A stretch of 64,000 nt of DNA from Ovis canadensis (lineage: Eukaryota; Chordata; Mammalia; Artiodactyla; Bovidae), in NCBI RefSeq assembly GCF_042477335.2, contig NC_091245.1, forward strand, positions 81,878,501 through 81,942,500. The letters are read 5' to 3'. Shown here piece by piece: positions 11,141 through 22,490 of the stretch. The notes under the pieces were generated by a model. The model worked only from the letters and a program-made list of their open reading frames with translations. It ran no database searches and was not told where the DNA came from. How positions within the stretch are numbered: position 1 is the first letter of the stretch; every line of letters starts with the position of its first letter. Position numbers and translations under genes: made by a program.

Positions 11141-12880
11141 CTAATGTGACAAAGCTATAAATCAAGGTTAAGTAAATGTGTAAAAGCAAATTATTGGGTC
11201 ATTTGCTTTGGCAGTACCTCTTACGAAAATATATATGTGATTAGGTGTACAGAAGCCAGTCTCTAATTTAGTGGCAACTAATAAATATTTGTGAATGGAC
11301 AAATACATAAATGCTCACTTAATAGGTACTTAATATTGGGGAAGTGTCCTGTAAATAAATAAATGTACTAAACTGGCTAAAGTAGGCATAGGCTGTATTC
11401 ATTTAATTGGTCAGTTTATGACTAGAATGTAATATTCCCATTGTACTCAGCAATGGCCAAGTTATATAAATTCTTATAAAGATTCACTTTTGCTCTTTAT
11501 TGGCCTTTGAATCAGAAAATCTAAATCATTACATGCCTTGGAAAATGTTAGCTTTGTTTGCTCCTCATCTCTCTAGAGATTGCTCTAACTAATTTAATTA
11601 ATGGAGGGTCAGTAATATTTTTAAAAGCTTATAATGCCTTTGATTGCAAGTGATAGAATACCCTGCTACAATGGCCTTAAAAATTGGGGTTTGTTTTACA
11701 TAATGAGAAAAGTCTGGAACTAGTTATTTGCTGGCATTGAGTTCGTAGCTTAATAATAGTAGGGATGTTGCACTTAGTTTTCAGGTTGTCTCCCACATGG
11801 TCACAAGATGACAGCCACAGATGCCATCACATTAGCAACTGAGGCAGGATAAAGACAGAGAGCTAGAGGAAAAGCCAATGTTTGCACCAAACAGAACAAA
11901 ACTTTTTCCTAGACTCACCACAACAGTTTTTCACTTGTGTCTCATAGTCCAGAGCTGTGTCTTTTGGCCACCCCCAGCTGAAAGTCAAGAAGAAACTTAG
12001 AACTGGGGATTTGGTCCCTCAACCAAGAGAACCTGCCACAGGCATGGAAGAACTGTGCTTATGGAACATGATAGAAGCACTGAGAAGAATCAGAGAGCCT
12101 TCCATTTAAGGTATCTGAGATGTCTCACTGTATATCTGGTGACATAGGGCCCAAATTGATGCTTGCCTTTTTAGAAAATAGAAGATGAATCTTCTAGGAG
12201 AAGATACCTGGTAGAGAAGCCAGTTCAGAATTTCATGGACAGACTGAATGTAGAGTTTACTGCTTTCCTATCCTTGTTATATTTAAAGATAATTATTTTA
12301 TTATCATTCAAAAAAATATGTTCCTGAGAGCTTTGATAAAACTGGAAATTTGTTGTTTATTTCTTATGGTGGTCAAATAACAATTTACAAAACTTTATAT
12401 TAAGTTCTTTTGGGAGTGTGAAATATTGCTCGTTTGGAACATTTTTGCCAGATATGTGTGACCTTTAGTGAGATTCCCCATAACCATGCCCTTGATATGG
12501 CAAAACTAAATCAACGCAAGGATAACCCATAATGCATTTTAAGAAGGATGCTGAACATCATGTTTACTCAGGCAGGAAAAATAGGATCTTCTTAGGTGTT
12601 AAAATCTAGACAGAAAATAATATAACACAAAGTACCTGAGCATACTTGCATTTCATACCTTGATAGGGCTTTTGGTTTGTCTTTTTGATGGTACATTTTC
12701 TCTGTCTGAAATTTCTCTTCATGCCTCTCCCAATTCTCATATATCTTTCCAAAGTTGACTCACTATCAGTTTTTCTGCCAAATATTTTCTGAACTCAATA
12801 CTTTATTGATACATGAAAATTTACATCATAATTTCTCTAGAATTTTGAGAAATAATCTAGCTGGATTTATGAAAAGGCTC
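11141..12880. other. Mostly unassigned sequence with a possible ancient repeat
   Basis: No gene is visible. The block at about 11628-11990 (gattgcaagtgatagaatac ... cacatggtcacaagatgaca) has the feel of an old mammalian interspersed repeat, but I cannot assign a family. The rest is AT-rich and unassigned. Confidence 0.35.
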
Positions 12881-12890
12881 ACTTTCAGTA

Positions 12891-13070
12891 AGGCTTTTGC
12901 CTGCAATGTGGGAGACCTGGGTTTGATCCCTGGGTTGGGGAGATCCCTTGGAGAAGGAATTTGCAATCTACTCCAGTACACTTGTCTGGAAAATTTCATG
13001 GATGGAGGAGCCTGGTAGTCTATAGTCCATGGGATTACAAAGAGTCAGACATGACTGAACAACTTCACTT
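12891..13070 (+). mobile_element. Bov-tA SINE, 5'-truncated
   Basis: Begins inside the tRNA-like head (cttttgcctgcaatgtggga, B-box-like ggtttgatccc) and ends at cagacatgactgaacaactt. Near-perfect 10-bp flanks, actttcagta at 12881-12890 and actctcagta at 13071-13080, form a TSD with one mismatch. Confidence 0.92.
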
Positions 13071-13084
13071 ACTCTCAGTATGGA

Positions 13085-13288
13085 GGCTTCCCTGGTGGCT
13101 CAGATAGTTAAGAGTCCGCCTGCAATACACAGAAGACCTGGGTTAGATCCCTGGTTTGGGAAGATCCCCCAGAAAGTGAATGGCTACCCACCCCAGTATT
13201 CTTGCCTGGAGAATTCCAAGGACAAAGAAGCCTGGCAGGCTACAGTTCATGGGATCACAAAGAGTTGGACATAACTGAGCGACTAACA
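13085..13288 (+). mobile_element. Bov-tA SINE
   Basis: Complete head (ggcttccctggtggctcaga) through gttggacataactgagcgac, starting 15 bp after the previous SINE in the same orientation. No clear TSD was found. The tandem placement could reflect two nearby insertions. Confidence 0.92.
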
Positions 13289-13497
13289 CATACACAAACT
13301 TTTAAGTACTGATGAATTGCATATCTAGGTGTCTTCCTTAAAACAATGGATTTATTACTTCAATATGTATGTGTAGTTTATCTTTGAATTTTAATACCTC
13401 ACAGAGAAATTCAATCATTCATCACTTGTAACGCATTTAATATTTCCTGGTTTTCATTAGTCACTTATAGTTAATCTAATACTAACTGAAAGTCAAC

Positions 13498-14613
13498 AAG
13501 ATCAAATTGCCAACATCCAGGGGTCATCGAAAAACAAGAGAGTTCCAGAAAAACATCTACTTCTGCTTTATTGACTATGCCAAAGCCTTTGACTGTGGAT
13601 CACAGTAAACTGTGGAAAATTCTGAAAGAGATGGGAATACCAGACCACCTGACCTGCCTGTTGAGAAGCCTGTATGCAGGTCAGGAAGCAACAGTTAGAA
13701 CTGGACATGGAACAACAGACTGCTTCCAAGTAGGAAAAGGAGTACGTCAAGGCTATATATTGTCACCCTGCTTATTTAACTTACATGCAGAGTATATCAT
13801 GAGAAATGCTTGGCTGGAGGAAGTACAAGCTGGAATCAAGATTGCCAGGAGAAATATCAATAACCTCAGATATGCAGATGACACCACCCTTATGGATGAA
13901 AGAACGAGGAGAGTGTAAAAGTTGGCTTGAAGTGCAACATTCAGAAAACGAAGATCATGGCACCTGGTCCCATCACTTCATGGCAAATAGATGGGGAGAC
14001 AGTGGCTGACTTTATTTTTCTGGGCTCCAAAATCACTACAGATGGTGACTGCAGCCATGAAATTAAAAGACACTTACTCCTTGGAAGAAAAGTTATGAGC
14101 AACCAAGATAGCATATTAAAAAGCAGAGATATTACTTTGCCAACAAAGGTCCATCTAGTCAAGGCTATGGTTTTTCCTGTGGTCATGTATGGATGTGAGA
14201 GCTGGACTATAAAGAAACCTGAGTGCTGAAAAATTGATGCGTTTGAACTGTGGTGTTGGAGAAGACTCTTGGGAGTCCCTTGGACTGCAAGGAGATCCAA
14301 CCAGTCCATCCTAAAGGAAATCAGTCTTGAATATTCATTGGAAGGACTGATGCTGAAGCTGAAACTCCAATATTTTGGCCACCTGATGCAAAGAGCTGAC
14401 TCATTTGAAAAGATCCTGATGCTGGGAAAGATTGAGGGCAGGAGGAGAAGGAGACGACAGAGGATGAGATGGTTGGATGGCATCACCGACTCCATGGACA
14501 TGGGTTTGGGTGAACTCCAGGCGTTGGTGTTGGACAGGGAGGCCTGGAGTGCTGCTGTTCATGGGGTCTCAAAGACTCAGACATGACTGAGCGACCTAAC
14601 TGAACTGAACTGA
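13498..14613 (+). mobile_element. BovB LINE, 5'-truncated
   Basis: Starts in the RT fingers (gatcaaattgccaacatcca) and ends with the 3' tail ctgaactgaactga. Frame pieces are 13571-13918 with an intact RYADDTTLM catalytic motif, 13927-14229 (ITTDGDCSHEIKRHLLLGRK) and 14269-14586 ([17 protein letters not shown] ... [15 protein letters not shown]). The pieces are separated by frameshifts and a stop, so it cannot make a working protein. Confidence 0.94.
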
Positions 14614-15004
14614 GTGTCTATTATCTACTTTGCAGTATGTTTAGCGGTAGGTTTCTAAAGGTGAAAAAAAAAAAAATCAGATTAGGTCCTGGCACACAGT
14701 GGTGAGTAGTGAAACAGAACCTTTAAAATAAAATGTAGTGTGAGGAATAAAATAGATACAGAAATCACATATTTTTCAGTAATACATTTTTATTTAATTG
14801 TCAAGGAACACTATCATATACATTATGCTCATATATGATGGGCATATTATATCATATATATTATTTGAAATGGGGTATGAGGATACTCACTGTCAAAGAG
14901 TAAGAAATACCAGACTGTTAACAATGAAGTAAATATCTGGTTTCTGATCTGAGCATCATAAAAACTTTTAAAAGAACAGAAAATGGAATAACTAGAAAAT
15001 GAAT
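14614..15004. other. Unassigned AT-rich spacer between two opposing BovBs
   Basis: No gene or recognised repeat. A 13-bp A run lies near 14664-14676. There is a TA-rich patch around 14812-14866. Confidence 0.4.
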
Positions 15005-16292
15005 TCAGTTCAGTTCAGTCACTTAGTTGTGTCTGACTGTTTGCAACCCCATGAACTACAGCATGACAGTCTTCCCTGTCCATCACCAACTCCTAGAGCT
15101 TGCTCAGGCTCATTTCCATAGAGTCTGTGATGCCATCCAACCAACTCATCCTCTGTCATCCCCTTCTCCTCCTGCCTTCAATCTTTCCCAGCATCAGGGT
15201 CTTTTCCAGAGTCAGTTCTTCACATCAGATGGCCAAAGTATTGGAGTTTCAGCTTCAGTATCAGTCCTTCCAATCAATATTCAGGGTTGATTTCCTTTGG
15301 AATTGACTGGTTTGTTCTCCTCATAGTCCAAGGGACTCTCATTAGTCTTCTCCAACACTCCAGCTCGAAAGTGTCAATTTTTCAGCACTCAGCCTACTTT
15401 ATGGTCCAACTCTCACATCAGTACATGACTGCTGGAAAAGCCATGATCTTAGTTTTTTGAATGTTGAGTTTTAAGCCAACTTTTTCACTCTCCTCTTTCG
15501 CTTTTTTCAGGAGGCTCTTTACTTCTTCACTTTCTGCTATAAGGGTGGAGATTATTGATATTTCTCCTGGCAATCTTGATTCCAGCTTATGCTTCATCCA
15601 ACCCAACATTTCTCATTATGTACTCTGCATATAAGTTAAATAAGCAGGTTGACAATATATAGCCTTGATGTACTCCTTTCTGGATCTGGAACCAGTCTGT
15701 TTTTCCATGTCCGGTTCTAAGTGTTACTTTGTGACCTGCATACAGATTTCTCAGAAGGCAGGTCAGGTGGTCTGGTATTCCTATCGCCTTGAAGAATTTT
15801 CTGCAGTTTGCTGTGATCCACACAGTCAATGGCTTTGGTGTAATCAAGAAAGCAGATGTTCTTCTGGTATTCTCTTGCTTTTTTGATGACCCAACAGATG
15901 TTGGCAATTTGATCTCTGGTTCTTCTGACTTTTCTAAATCCAGCTTGAATATCTGGTAGTTCATGGTTCACGTACTGTTGATGCCTCACTTGGGGAATTT
16001 TGAGTACTACTTTGCTAACATGTGAGATGAGCACAATTGTGCAGTTGTTTGAACATTTTTTGGCATTGCCCTTCTTTGGGACTGGAATGAAAACTGACAT
16101 TTTCCAGTCCTGTGGCCACTGCTGAGTTTTCCAAATTTGCTGACATATTGAGTGTAGCACTTTAACAGCATCATCTTTTAGGATTTGAAATAGCTCAACA
16201 GAAATTCCATCACCTCCACTAACTTTGTTCATATGATGCTTCCTAAGGCCTACTTGACTTCATATTCCAGGATGGCTGGCTCTAGATGAGTG
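15005..16292 (-). mobile_element. BovB LINE with internal deletion
   Basis: The 3' tail is at 15005 and the element runs to the linker before RT at 16292 (minus-strand frames 15717-16232 with GGDGISVELFQILKDDAVKV, and 15587-15964). A C-terminal segment is missing. Minus-strand text goes from NIQKTKIMA directly to FPAVMY at 15418-15460, so the region encoding GSKITADGDCSHEIK and its neighbours is lost. The breakpoint has gccat on both expected sides, which suggests a microhomology deletion. Confidence 0.92.
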
Positions 16293-16327
16293 GCAGGTCT
16301 GGCTCACAGAGACTGAGCCAGACCTGC
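16293..16327. repeat. Perfect 14-bp fold-back at a LINE-LINE junction
   Basis: Arms gcaggtctggctca (16293-16306) and tgagccagacctgc (16314-16327) are perfect inverse complements around a 7-nt loop. The right arm belongs to L1_BT 5' UTR-like sequence; the left arm abuts the truncated BovB. Confidence 0.9.
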
Positions 16328-16805
16328 CTTTGAGTGTCTGAGTGTCTCCTGTGGAGGTACAGGTCAGCAGTGGCCTGCCACAGGGACAGGGCTCTGGGTG
16401 AAGTGACCTGAATGTGGCCTAAGCCTTCATGGAGGAGGTCACCATTAATCCCACATAGAACCACCAGAACACAGGACCGGAAAACAGACTCTTGGAGAGC
16501 ATAATCAAATTTTATATGAACCAGGACCCAGGAGAAAGGAGCAGTGACCCTACAAGAGACTGACCCAGGCTTGCCTGTGAGTGTCCAGGAGTCTCCAGTG
16601 GTGACTAGGTCATCGGTGGCCTACTGCCTGGTCGGGGCCACTGAGTACAGAAGTGTGTGCATGGGATATTTTTAAGGAGGTGGACATTTTCCTCATTACC
16701 TTCACCATAGTTTGGTCTCAGGTCAAACAACAGGGAGGGAACACAGCTCCACCCATCAACAGAAAATTGGATTAAAGATTCACTGAGCATGGCCCTGCTA
16801 CATTG
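16293..16805 (+). mobile_element. L1_BT 5' UTR fragment, orphan
   Basis: The text ggcctaagccttcatggagg, aggacccaggagaaaggagc, gagactgacccaggcttgcc and acagaaaattggattaaaga follows the order I associate with the bovine L1 5' UTR/promoter region. ORF1 and ORF2 do not follow. The piece stops near 16805, so it is an isolated 5' end rather than the usual 3' end. It is GC-richer than its surroundings. Confidence 0.7.
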
Positions 16806-16894
16806 ATTTTGCTGCCCAAGAAAATGAAATCTGACACACTTTCCACATTTTCTCAAAGCATAGATAAGGTTTTACTTGATAAGCAATTTCCTTT

Positions 16895-17060
16895 TTCTTT
16901 TAAAGCATCATTCATTCATTCAGCAAAACACAGTGTGTGTATAAGGACTATGTCCCAAGAAACTGAGAAAAATACAAAGATGAACAAGACACACTTCCTC
17001 TCCTAAGGGGCAGTTAGTCTAGTAGAAAATGTAATAGAAGTATGCTCACAAAGTGCAAAA
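16895..17060 (-). mobile_element. L2 LINE 3' end, antisense
   Basis: The sequence tcattcattcagcaaaacac, then aatacaaagatgaacaagac, then gggcagttagtctagtagaa matches the antisense order of the L2 3' end. Confidence 0.6.
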
Positions 17061-17690
17061 CAGATGCAAAAAAATTATATTTAGTAGCATGATAAACTAC
17101 TAAAGAATTCACAAGTTGGGGAAGAAGAACAATTATTTCCTGGTGGATAAGAAATTATGACTAACTAACCTCCAGTTAACTTAAAGCTTCATTAACTAAA
17201 ACTCTCCATTCTCTCTACATGTCATACTGATTAATGTACCTCCAATTCTGAGCTACTCTTCAATATGATCATACATCTTTTTCCAGCGGTTGAACTGAAT
17301 ACCTACCAAGAGTCAGGTATGTTTCCTCCAACATGTTTTTGCCAATAGTGTTTATTATTATGATTACATAATTTATAATAAAATGTTATTGAAATCTTGT
17401 ATCTATGAAAATTATGTTCAAATGTCTGGGAAATTTTAATGAACTGACTCTCTAAAATTGCTTTCAATATGGAAATGGGATAGATATTTTTAAATCTTTG
17501 AAAAAACACATCAAATTATTTCACATACATCTTTGTTCTTGACCCATTCCAAAGAAAATAATGTTAAAATTTACATTATGAGTATGGTGACTAAATCAAA
17601 GATTAGAAAATTAACCTTAATTTTATATGTTTTATTAAAAATAAAATGTTAAAAGTGTCTGTAGGTTTCAGTCTTGTAATTCATATCACT
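17061..17690. other. Unassigned AT-rich sequence
   Basis: No gene, RNA or recognised repeat is visible. Confidence 0.4.
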
Positions 17691-17696
17691 TTTTTT

Positions 17697-17768
17697 GTAA
17701 GTTAATTAATTTATTTTAATTGGAGGCTAATTAATTTACAATATTGCAGTGGTTTTTACCATGCATTC
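17697..17768 (-). mobile_element. Very short L1_BT 3' end
   Basis: About 70 bp, ttttaattggaggctaatta ... caatattgcagtggtttt, is the reverse complement of the L1_BT 3' terminus also seen at about 22385-22455. T-rich sequence at its left edge fits an antisense poly(A) tail. Confidence 0.75.
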
Positions 17769-17794
17769 TTTGATTCCAGTGATTTTGCGCAGGC

Positions 17795-17935
17795 TATAGC
17801 ACAGGTATTGTCATCCTCTTTTCATAAATGAAAAATTAAGCTTTGTTTAAGTTATGACTTTCTAAACCACACAGCTAGATGACCAAGATGAAACTTTAAC
17901 TCAGGTTGTTTAAGTTGGGTCCAATGTTTGTTCCT
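17795..17935 (-). mobile_element. MIR SINE, antisense
   Basis: The diverged order cttttcataaatgaaaaatt, cacacagctagatgaccaag and aactcaggttgttt follows the antisense MIR consensus (cattttacagatgagg, cacacagctagtaag, aacccagg). Confidence 0.55.
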
Positions 17936-18060
17936 ACTTCAAAAGTAGAATATTTTTGGGAAAAGAATTAAAATGCTATCATGGAATAAATGTTATGTAT
18001 ATGTGAAATGTATATATATGAGAAAGAATAAGAGATAAAATATATCAGTACAGTAGTTGG

Positions 18061-18500
18061 TTGAATAAGGTCTTCCCCAAACTCTTTCTCCACCTAAAAC
18101 CTCAGAATGGGATTATATTTGAATATGTAATTAAGGAAAGGAGCCCAGTGAGATCACTCTGGATTATGGTGGGGCCTGTTTCAGCAACAGGATTCCCTAT
18201 AAGTGACAGAAAAGGAAAAGACATAAAGAAACACCAGGGATAGAACCATGAATAAAGATGCATGTATAAATTGGAAGGCTGTGTCAACAAACCAAAAAAA
18301 TGCCAAGGAGTGCCAGAGCTACCAGCAACTAAGAGAGTAATGTGAAAGGGATTCTGCATCAGAGACTCCAGAAGAACCAATCCTTCCAACATCTTGATTC
18401 AGATTTCTGGATTCCAAAACTATGAGTGAATAAATTTCCATTATTTTATGCCACCAAGTTTGTGATAATATGCAATAGGAACACTAGGAAACAGCTACAA
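18061..18500 (+). mobile_element. MaLR (MLT1/MST-like) LTR
   Basis: Consensus landmarks occur in order: acctcagaatgggattatat, ggtaattaagg-like text, tgccaaggagtgccagagct, aaccaatccttccaacatct, gagtgaataaatttccatta (polyadenylation region) and a terminal aacactaggaaac. This is an ancient non-autonomous LTR, near full length, with no internal sequence beside it. Confidence 0.72.
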
Positions 18501-19213
18501 CTATTAAGATATATCAATGAGAAATCATAGGTATATTTTCTGTCAGTATTAGCTCATTTCAGGATTGAATTACTAATTATTTGTCAGACATTAAAAAAAC
18601 TTTGCTTTATGAAGGCAGCGTTCTTGTTTAAAGAAACAGACAATATTTCTGTACCTATTCTTTTCTACTGTCTCAGTTGTAGAAACAATGTCTTTGCTAT
18701 TGAAAATGACATTTTAAAAAATCAAGAAAAATAGCTAACAAAAAAGTCCTTGCAAGTTTATTTCTCCAGTAAAAGACCTCTTTTGAAAATTAAGTTACTG
18801 TTTTTAAGTTTAAAATTCCATGTGATTATGTTGGTTCCAAATGGTCCCACTTGCAACTATTTTTTCCTGCATTTAGTTGTGAAATGCTGGGCTGTATAAG
18901 GCCAAAAGTGAAATGCAGACTTGTCTTTTCCAGTTGAATCATAAAATTGAAAAATTTAACATGATTACAGTGTCCCTGGGACAAATGGAGAGATTTATAT
19001 GCATTGGATATTATGAATAACTTGATTCAATGATAAGAAAGTTTGAAACGAAGTTTATCATCTGTAAGATTAATAAAGCTGGTTCTTCAAAACGGGTTTC
19101 TCACTCTGAAAATGAATTCATATTAGGTGGTTATTACTATTAGAAAGTTGGCACACAAATAGTGTCCAGTCCACTAGCATTTGATTCAAAAGGCTACATG
19201 TAAGGTTCACAGG
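18501..19213. other. Unassigned AT-rich sequence
   Basis: Nothing recognisable on either strand. Confidence 0.4.
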
Positions 19214-19648
19214 AGTATTAGGGTTCTTCAGAGCATTAATTAATTAATAATGAGAAAGTGTGTTAATTAATTATAAGAGTTGGCTTATATGATCATGGAA
19301 GCCATGATGCATCATGATTTATCATCTGCAACCTGAGGAAACAGGAAAGCCACTGATGTAATTTAGTCCAAATCTGAAGAATTGAGAATTGAGTACTGAT
19401 GCCTGAGAACAGAAGATGGATATCCCAGCTGAGACAGGGAAAGCAAACTCACTCTTCTTCTGCATTTTAGTTCTATTTTGAGCCTCAGCTGGTTAAATGA
19501 TACCTACTTTCTTCACTAACTCAATTCATTTAAATGCTAATCTCTTCCAGAAACACCTTACAGACAGACACAGAAACAAATAATGTTTTACCAGCTATCT
19601 AGGCATCCCTTCATCCTTGCAAGTTGACACATAAAATTAACCATCACT
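19214..19648 (-). mobile_element. Ancient LTR-like repeat, antisense
   Basis: The element runs from attagggttcttcagagcat to acataaaattaaccatcact and contains aatgctaatctcttccagaa, cagacagacacagaaacaaa and ccagctatctaggcat. I recognise this as a widespread eutherian repeat that in sense orientation begins tgatggttaattttatgtgt. I do not recall its family name with certainty. Confidence 0.65.
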
Positions 19649-19740
19649 GTAGGGCACCTGAATAGTGCTGTACTTTTACCTCTCAGCTGTACTGAGAGGT
19701 AAAACCCAGTTTGGACTAATCATTGAACAATTCATTTAAT

Positions 19741-19912
19741 GAGTGGTTCTCAATCTTGGCTACCCATCGAAATTACCTAGAATATTTTTAAAAATGTCTT
19801 GGCCTCACCTCCAGGTATTCTTATTTAAATAGTCTAGGGTGTGACTTGAATAAAAGGATGTTATTAAAGTACTCAGGTGATTTTCATACACAATCAAGGC
19901 AGATAATTACTG
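19741..19912 (+). mobile_element. MER20-like hAT DNA transposon
   Basis: Begins gagtggttctcaatcttggc and ends with ctcaggtgattttcatacac and a degraded terminal inverted repeat near 19912. The order matches the MER20 consensus, a non-autonomous hAT-Charlie element. Terminal repeats are eroded and no TSD is visible. Confidence 0.6.
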
Positions 19913-20736
19913 AATTATGTGTTTGTATCCCATAGCTAACTACTACCAATCCCTCAACCCTGCCCCAGGAAAGAGTATCAGAGCGTACTTTGTTGAGATA
20001 GTCTGAGTTAAATGTAATTTTGGCACATGGGGAACTTTTCCACATAATATTATGTAATTTTTCTCCTGGAAGAATATAGACCACTCCACAATGTAGAGAA
20101 TTAGTATATTTATAGGCTTGGAAAAAACTAATTCTATTATGTTTTACATATCAAGGAAAGAATAGAGTGTGGTAAATTGTTCCTTGGAAATAGCGCTATT
20201 TCTCAAAGTGTACTCTTAATACCTGCATTAGCCAAATTTCTTACTAATAAACAAGGAAATAAACAATAAGTAAATCACATTCTTGAACTCCCCTCCAGAC
20301 TTACTGAACCAGAAATTTTGATTCTGCACATTCATGGCCCAGGCAGCTATTGCTACAGTGACTGGTGCTAAGCATTGTGTTATTTGGGATACATGTGACT
20401 TCTAAGAACTCTTATGACTATTTTTTGTTCATCTGAGATTTATGGTTATGCATATAAGAGAATGAACATTTAGAAGAACACTATCTTGGACAGATTGGTC
20501 ACTTAATAGCATTAGTCAAGCTGTTTCTACATTTATGTCCATTGATATCTAGCTTAAATGAAATTCTTTGATTCTATAAAAATTTTCACTGTATTGTTTT
20601 TAAAAAAGGAATTCTTTTTTAAAGAATGGGGCTCAGAAATATATGTTAAGAGGCAACCTGGATGATTCTAGTGTACACTGAAAATATATTAATACAAGAA
20701 CTCTATCTTATCTAAGTATTTATATTACTTTCTTCT
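19913..20736. other. Unassigned, with a possible second MER-type relic
   Basis: The part at 20190-20375 (ctccagacttactgaaccag, attttgattctgcacattca) weakly resembles another old hAT-type MER element. The remainder shows nothing. Confidence 0.3.
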
Positions 20737-20749
20737 AAGCTGAATTTTT

Positions 20750-21017
20750 CAGAGAAGGCAATGGCACCCCACTCCAGTACTCTTGCTTGGAAAATCCCAT
20801 GAACAGAGGAGCCTGGTGGGCTGCAGTCCATGGGATCACAAAGAGTCAGACACGACTGAGCAACTTCACTGTCACTTTTCACTCTCATACATTGGAGAAG
20901 GAAATGGCAACCCACTCCAGTGTTCTTGCCTGGAGAATCCCAGGGACAGAAGAGCCTGGTAGGCTGCCATCTCTGGGGTCACACAGAGTCAGACACAACT
21001 GAAGCAACAGCAGCAGC
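20750..21017 (+). mobile_element. Bov-A2 dimeric SINE
   Basis: Complete sense copy: head agagaaggcaatggcacccc, two monomers and an agcagcagca tail. A perfect 13-bp TSD, aagctgaattttt, lies at 20737-20749 and 21018-21030. Confidence 0.97.
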
Positions 21018-21147
21018 AAGCTGAATTTTTATATCTTGTTATATACATGGAAGTAAAGCATGAATCTGAGAAAGAAAAAATGAATACTTTATTTTAAAAA
21101 GGTTAAATGTGTTAAGTATTATAACTTGGTTAGAAATTCTGGTGCCA

Positions 21148-22490
21148 AATAAATTCAAAAATGGATTAAAGATCTAAACCTAAGACCAGAAACTATAAAA
21201 CTCCTAGAGGAGAACATCGGCAAAACACTCTCCGACATAAATCACAGCAGGATCCTCTATCATCCACCTCCCAGAATACTGGAAATAAAAGCAAAAATAA
21301 ACAAATGGGATCTAATTAAAATTAAAAGCTTCTGCACAACAAAGGAAAATATAAGCAAGGTGAAAAGACAGCCTCCGGAATGGGAGAGAATAATAGCAAA
21401 TGAAGAAACTGACAAACAACTAATCTCAAAAATATACAAGCAACTTATGCAGCTCAATTCCAGAAAAATAAACAACCCAATCAAAAAATGGGCCAAAGAA
21501 CTAAATAGACATTTCTCCAAAGAAGACATACAGATGGCTAACAAACACATGAAAAGATGCTCAACATCACTCCTTATCAGAGAAATCCAAATCAAAACCA
21601 CAGTGAGGTACCACTTCACACCAGTCAGAATGGCTGCGATCCAAAAGTCTACAAACAATAAATGCTGGAGAGGGTGTGGAGAAACGGGAACCCTCTTACA
21701 CTATTGGTGGGAATGCAAACTAGTACAGCCACTACGGAGAACAGTGTGGAGATTCTTTAAAAAAACTGAATATAGAACTGCCTTATGACCCAGCAATCCC
21801 ACTACTGGAAATACACACCAAGGAAACCAGAATTGAAAGAGACACGTGTACCCCAATATTCATCACAGCACTGTTTATAATAGCCAGGACATGGAAGCAA
21901 CCTAGACGTCCATCAGTAGACAAATAGCTAAGAAAGCAGTGGTACATATACACAATGGAGTATTACTCAGCCATTAAAAAGAATACATTTGAATCAGTTC
22001 TAATGAGGTGGATGAAACTGGAGCTGATTATACAGAGTGAAGTAAGCCAGAAAGAAAAACACCAGTACAGTATACTAACGCATATATATGGGATTTAGAA
22101 AGATGGTAACGATAGCCCTGTATGCAAGACAGCAAAAAAGACACAGATGTATAGAATGTACTTTTGGACTCTGTGGGAGAGGGAGAGGGTGGGATGACTT
22201 GGGAGAATGGCATTGAAACATGTATAATATCATATAAAAAACAAATCACCAGTCTAGGTTCGATTGAGGATACAGGATGCTTGAAGCTGGTGCACTGGGA
22301 TGACCCAGAGGGATGGGATGGGGAGGGAGGTGGGAGAGGGGTTCAGGAATGGGAACACGTGTACACCCATGGTGGATTCTTGTTGATGTATGGCAAAACC
22401 AATACAATATTGTGAAGTAATTAGCCTCCAATTAAAATAAATAAATTTAAATTTTAAAAAATAAATAAATAATTTAAAAATAATAATAAT
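21148..22490 (+). mobile_element. L1_BT LINE 3' end
   Basis: This is a 5'-truncated bovine-type L1 starting near the last 300 codons of ORF2. It includes the 3' UTR (gagagggagagggtgggatg, gtgtacacccatggtggatt) and an A-rich tail of taaa/taat repeats to about 22490. It closely resembles the copy at 26687-28650 through ORF2, but its 3' UTR end differs. Confidence 0.95.
21360..21788 (+). pseudogene. L1 ORF2 C-terminal fragment
   Basis: An open 142-codon piece of L1 ORF2, not a host gene. It shows [40 protein letters not shown] and the C-terminal cysteine motif [18 protein letters not shown] (C-x3-C-x7-H-x4-C), thought to bind nucleic acid. The frame breaks at 21788. The rest of the C-terminus ([24 protein letters not shown] text from about 21780) continues in another frame with a stop at about 21927. 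The endonuclease and RT domains are absent. Confidence 0.93.

Noticed and set aside
13941-14501. Minus-strand open frame of 186 codons
   Set aside because: Antisense of the plus-strand BovB C-terminal region. It has no homology of its own beyond that.
16806-16860. Possible short antisense BovB remnant after the L1 5' UTR piece
   Set aside because: The similarity (gcccaagaaaatgaaatctg) is limited to about 40 bp with poor flanks, too weak to list as a feature.
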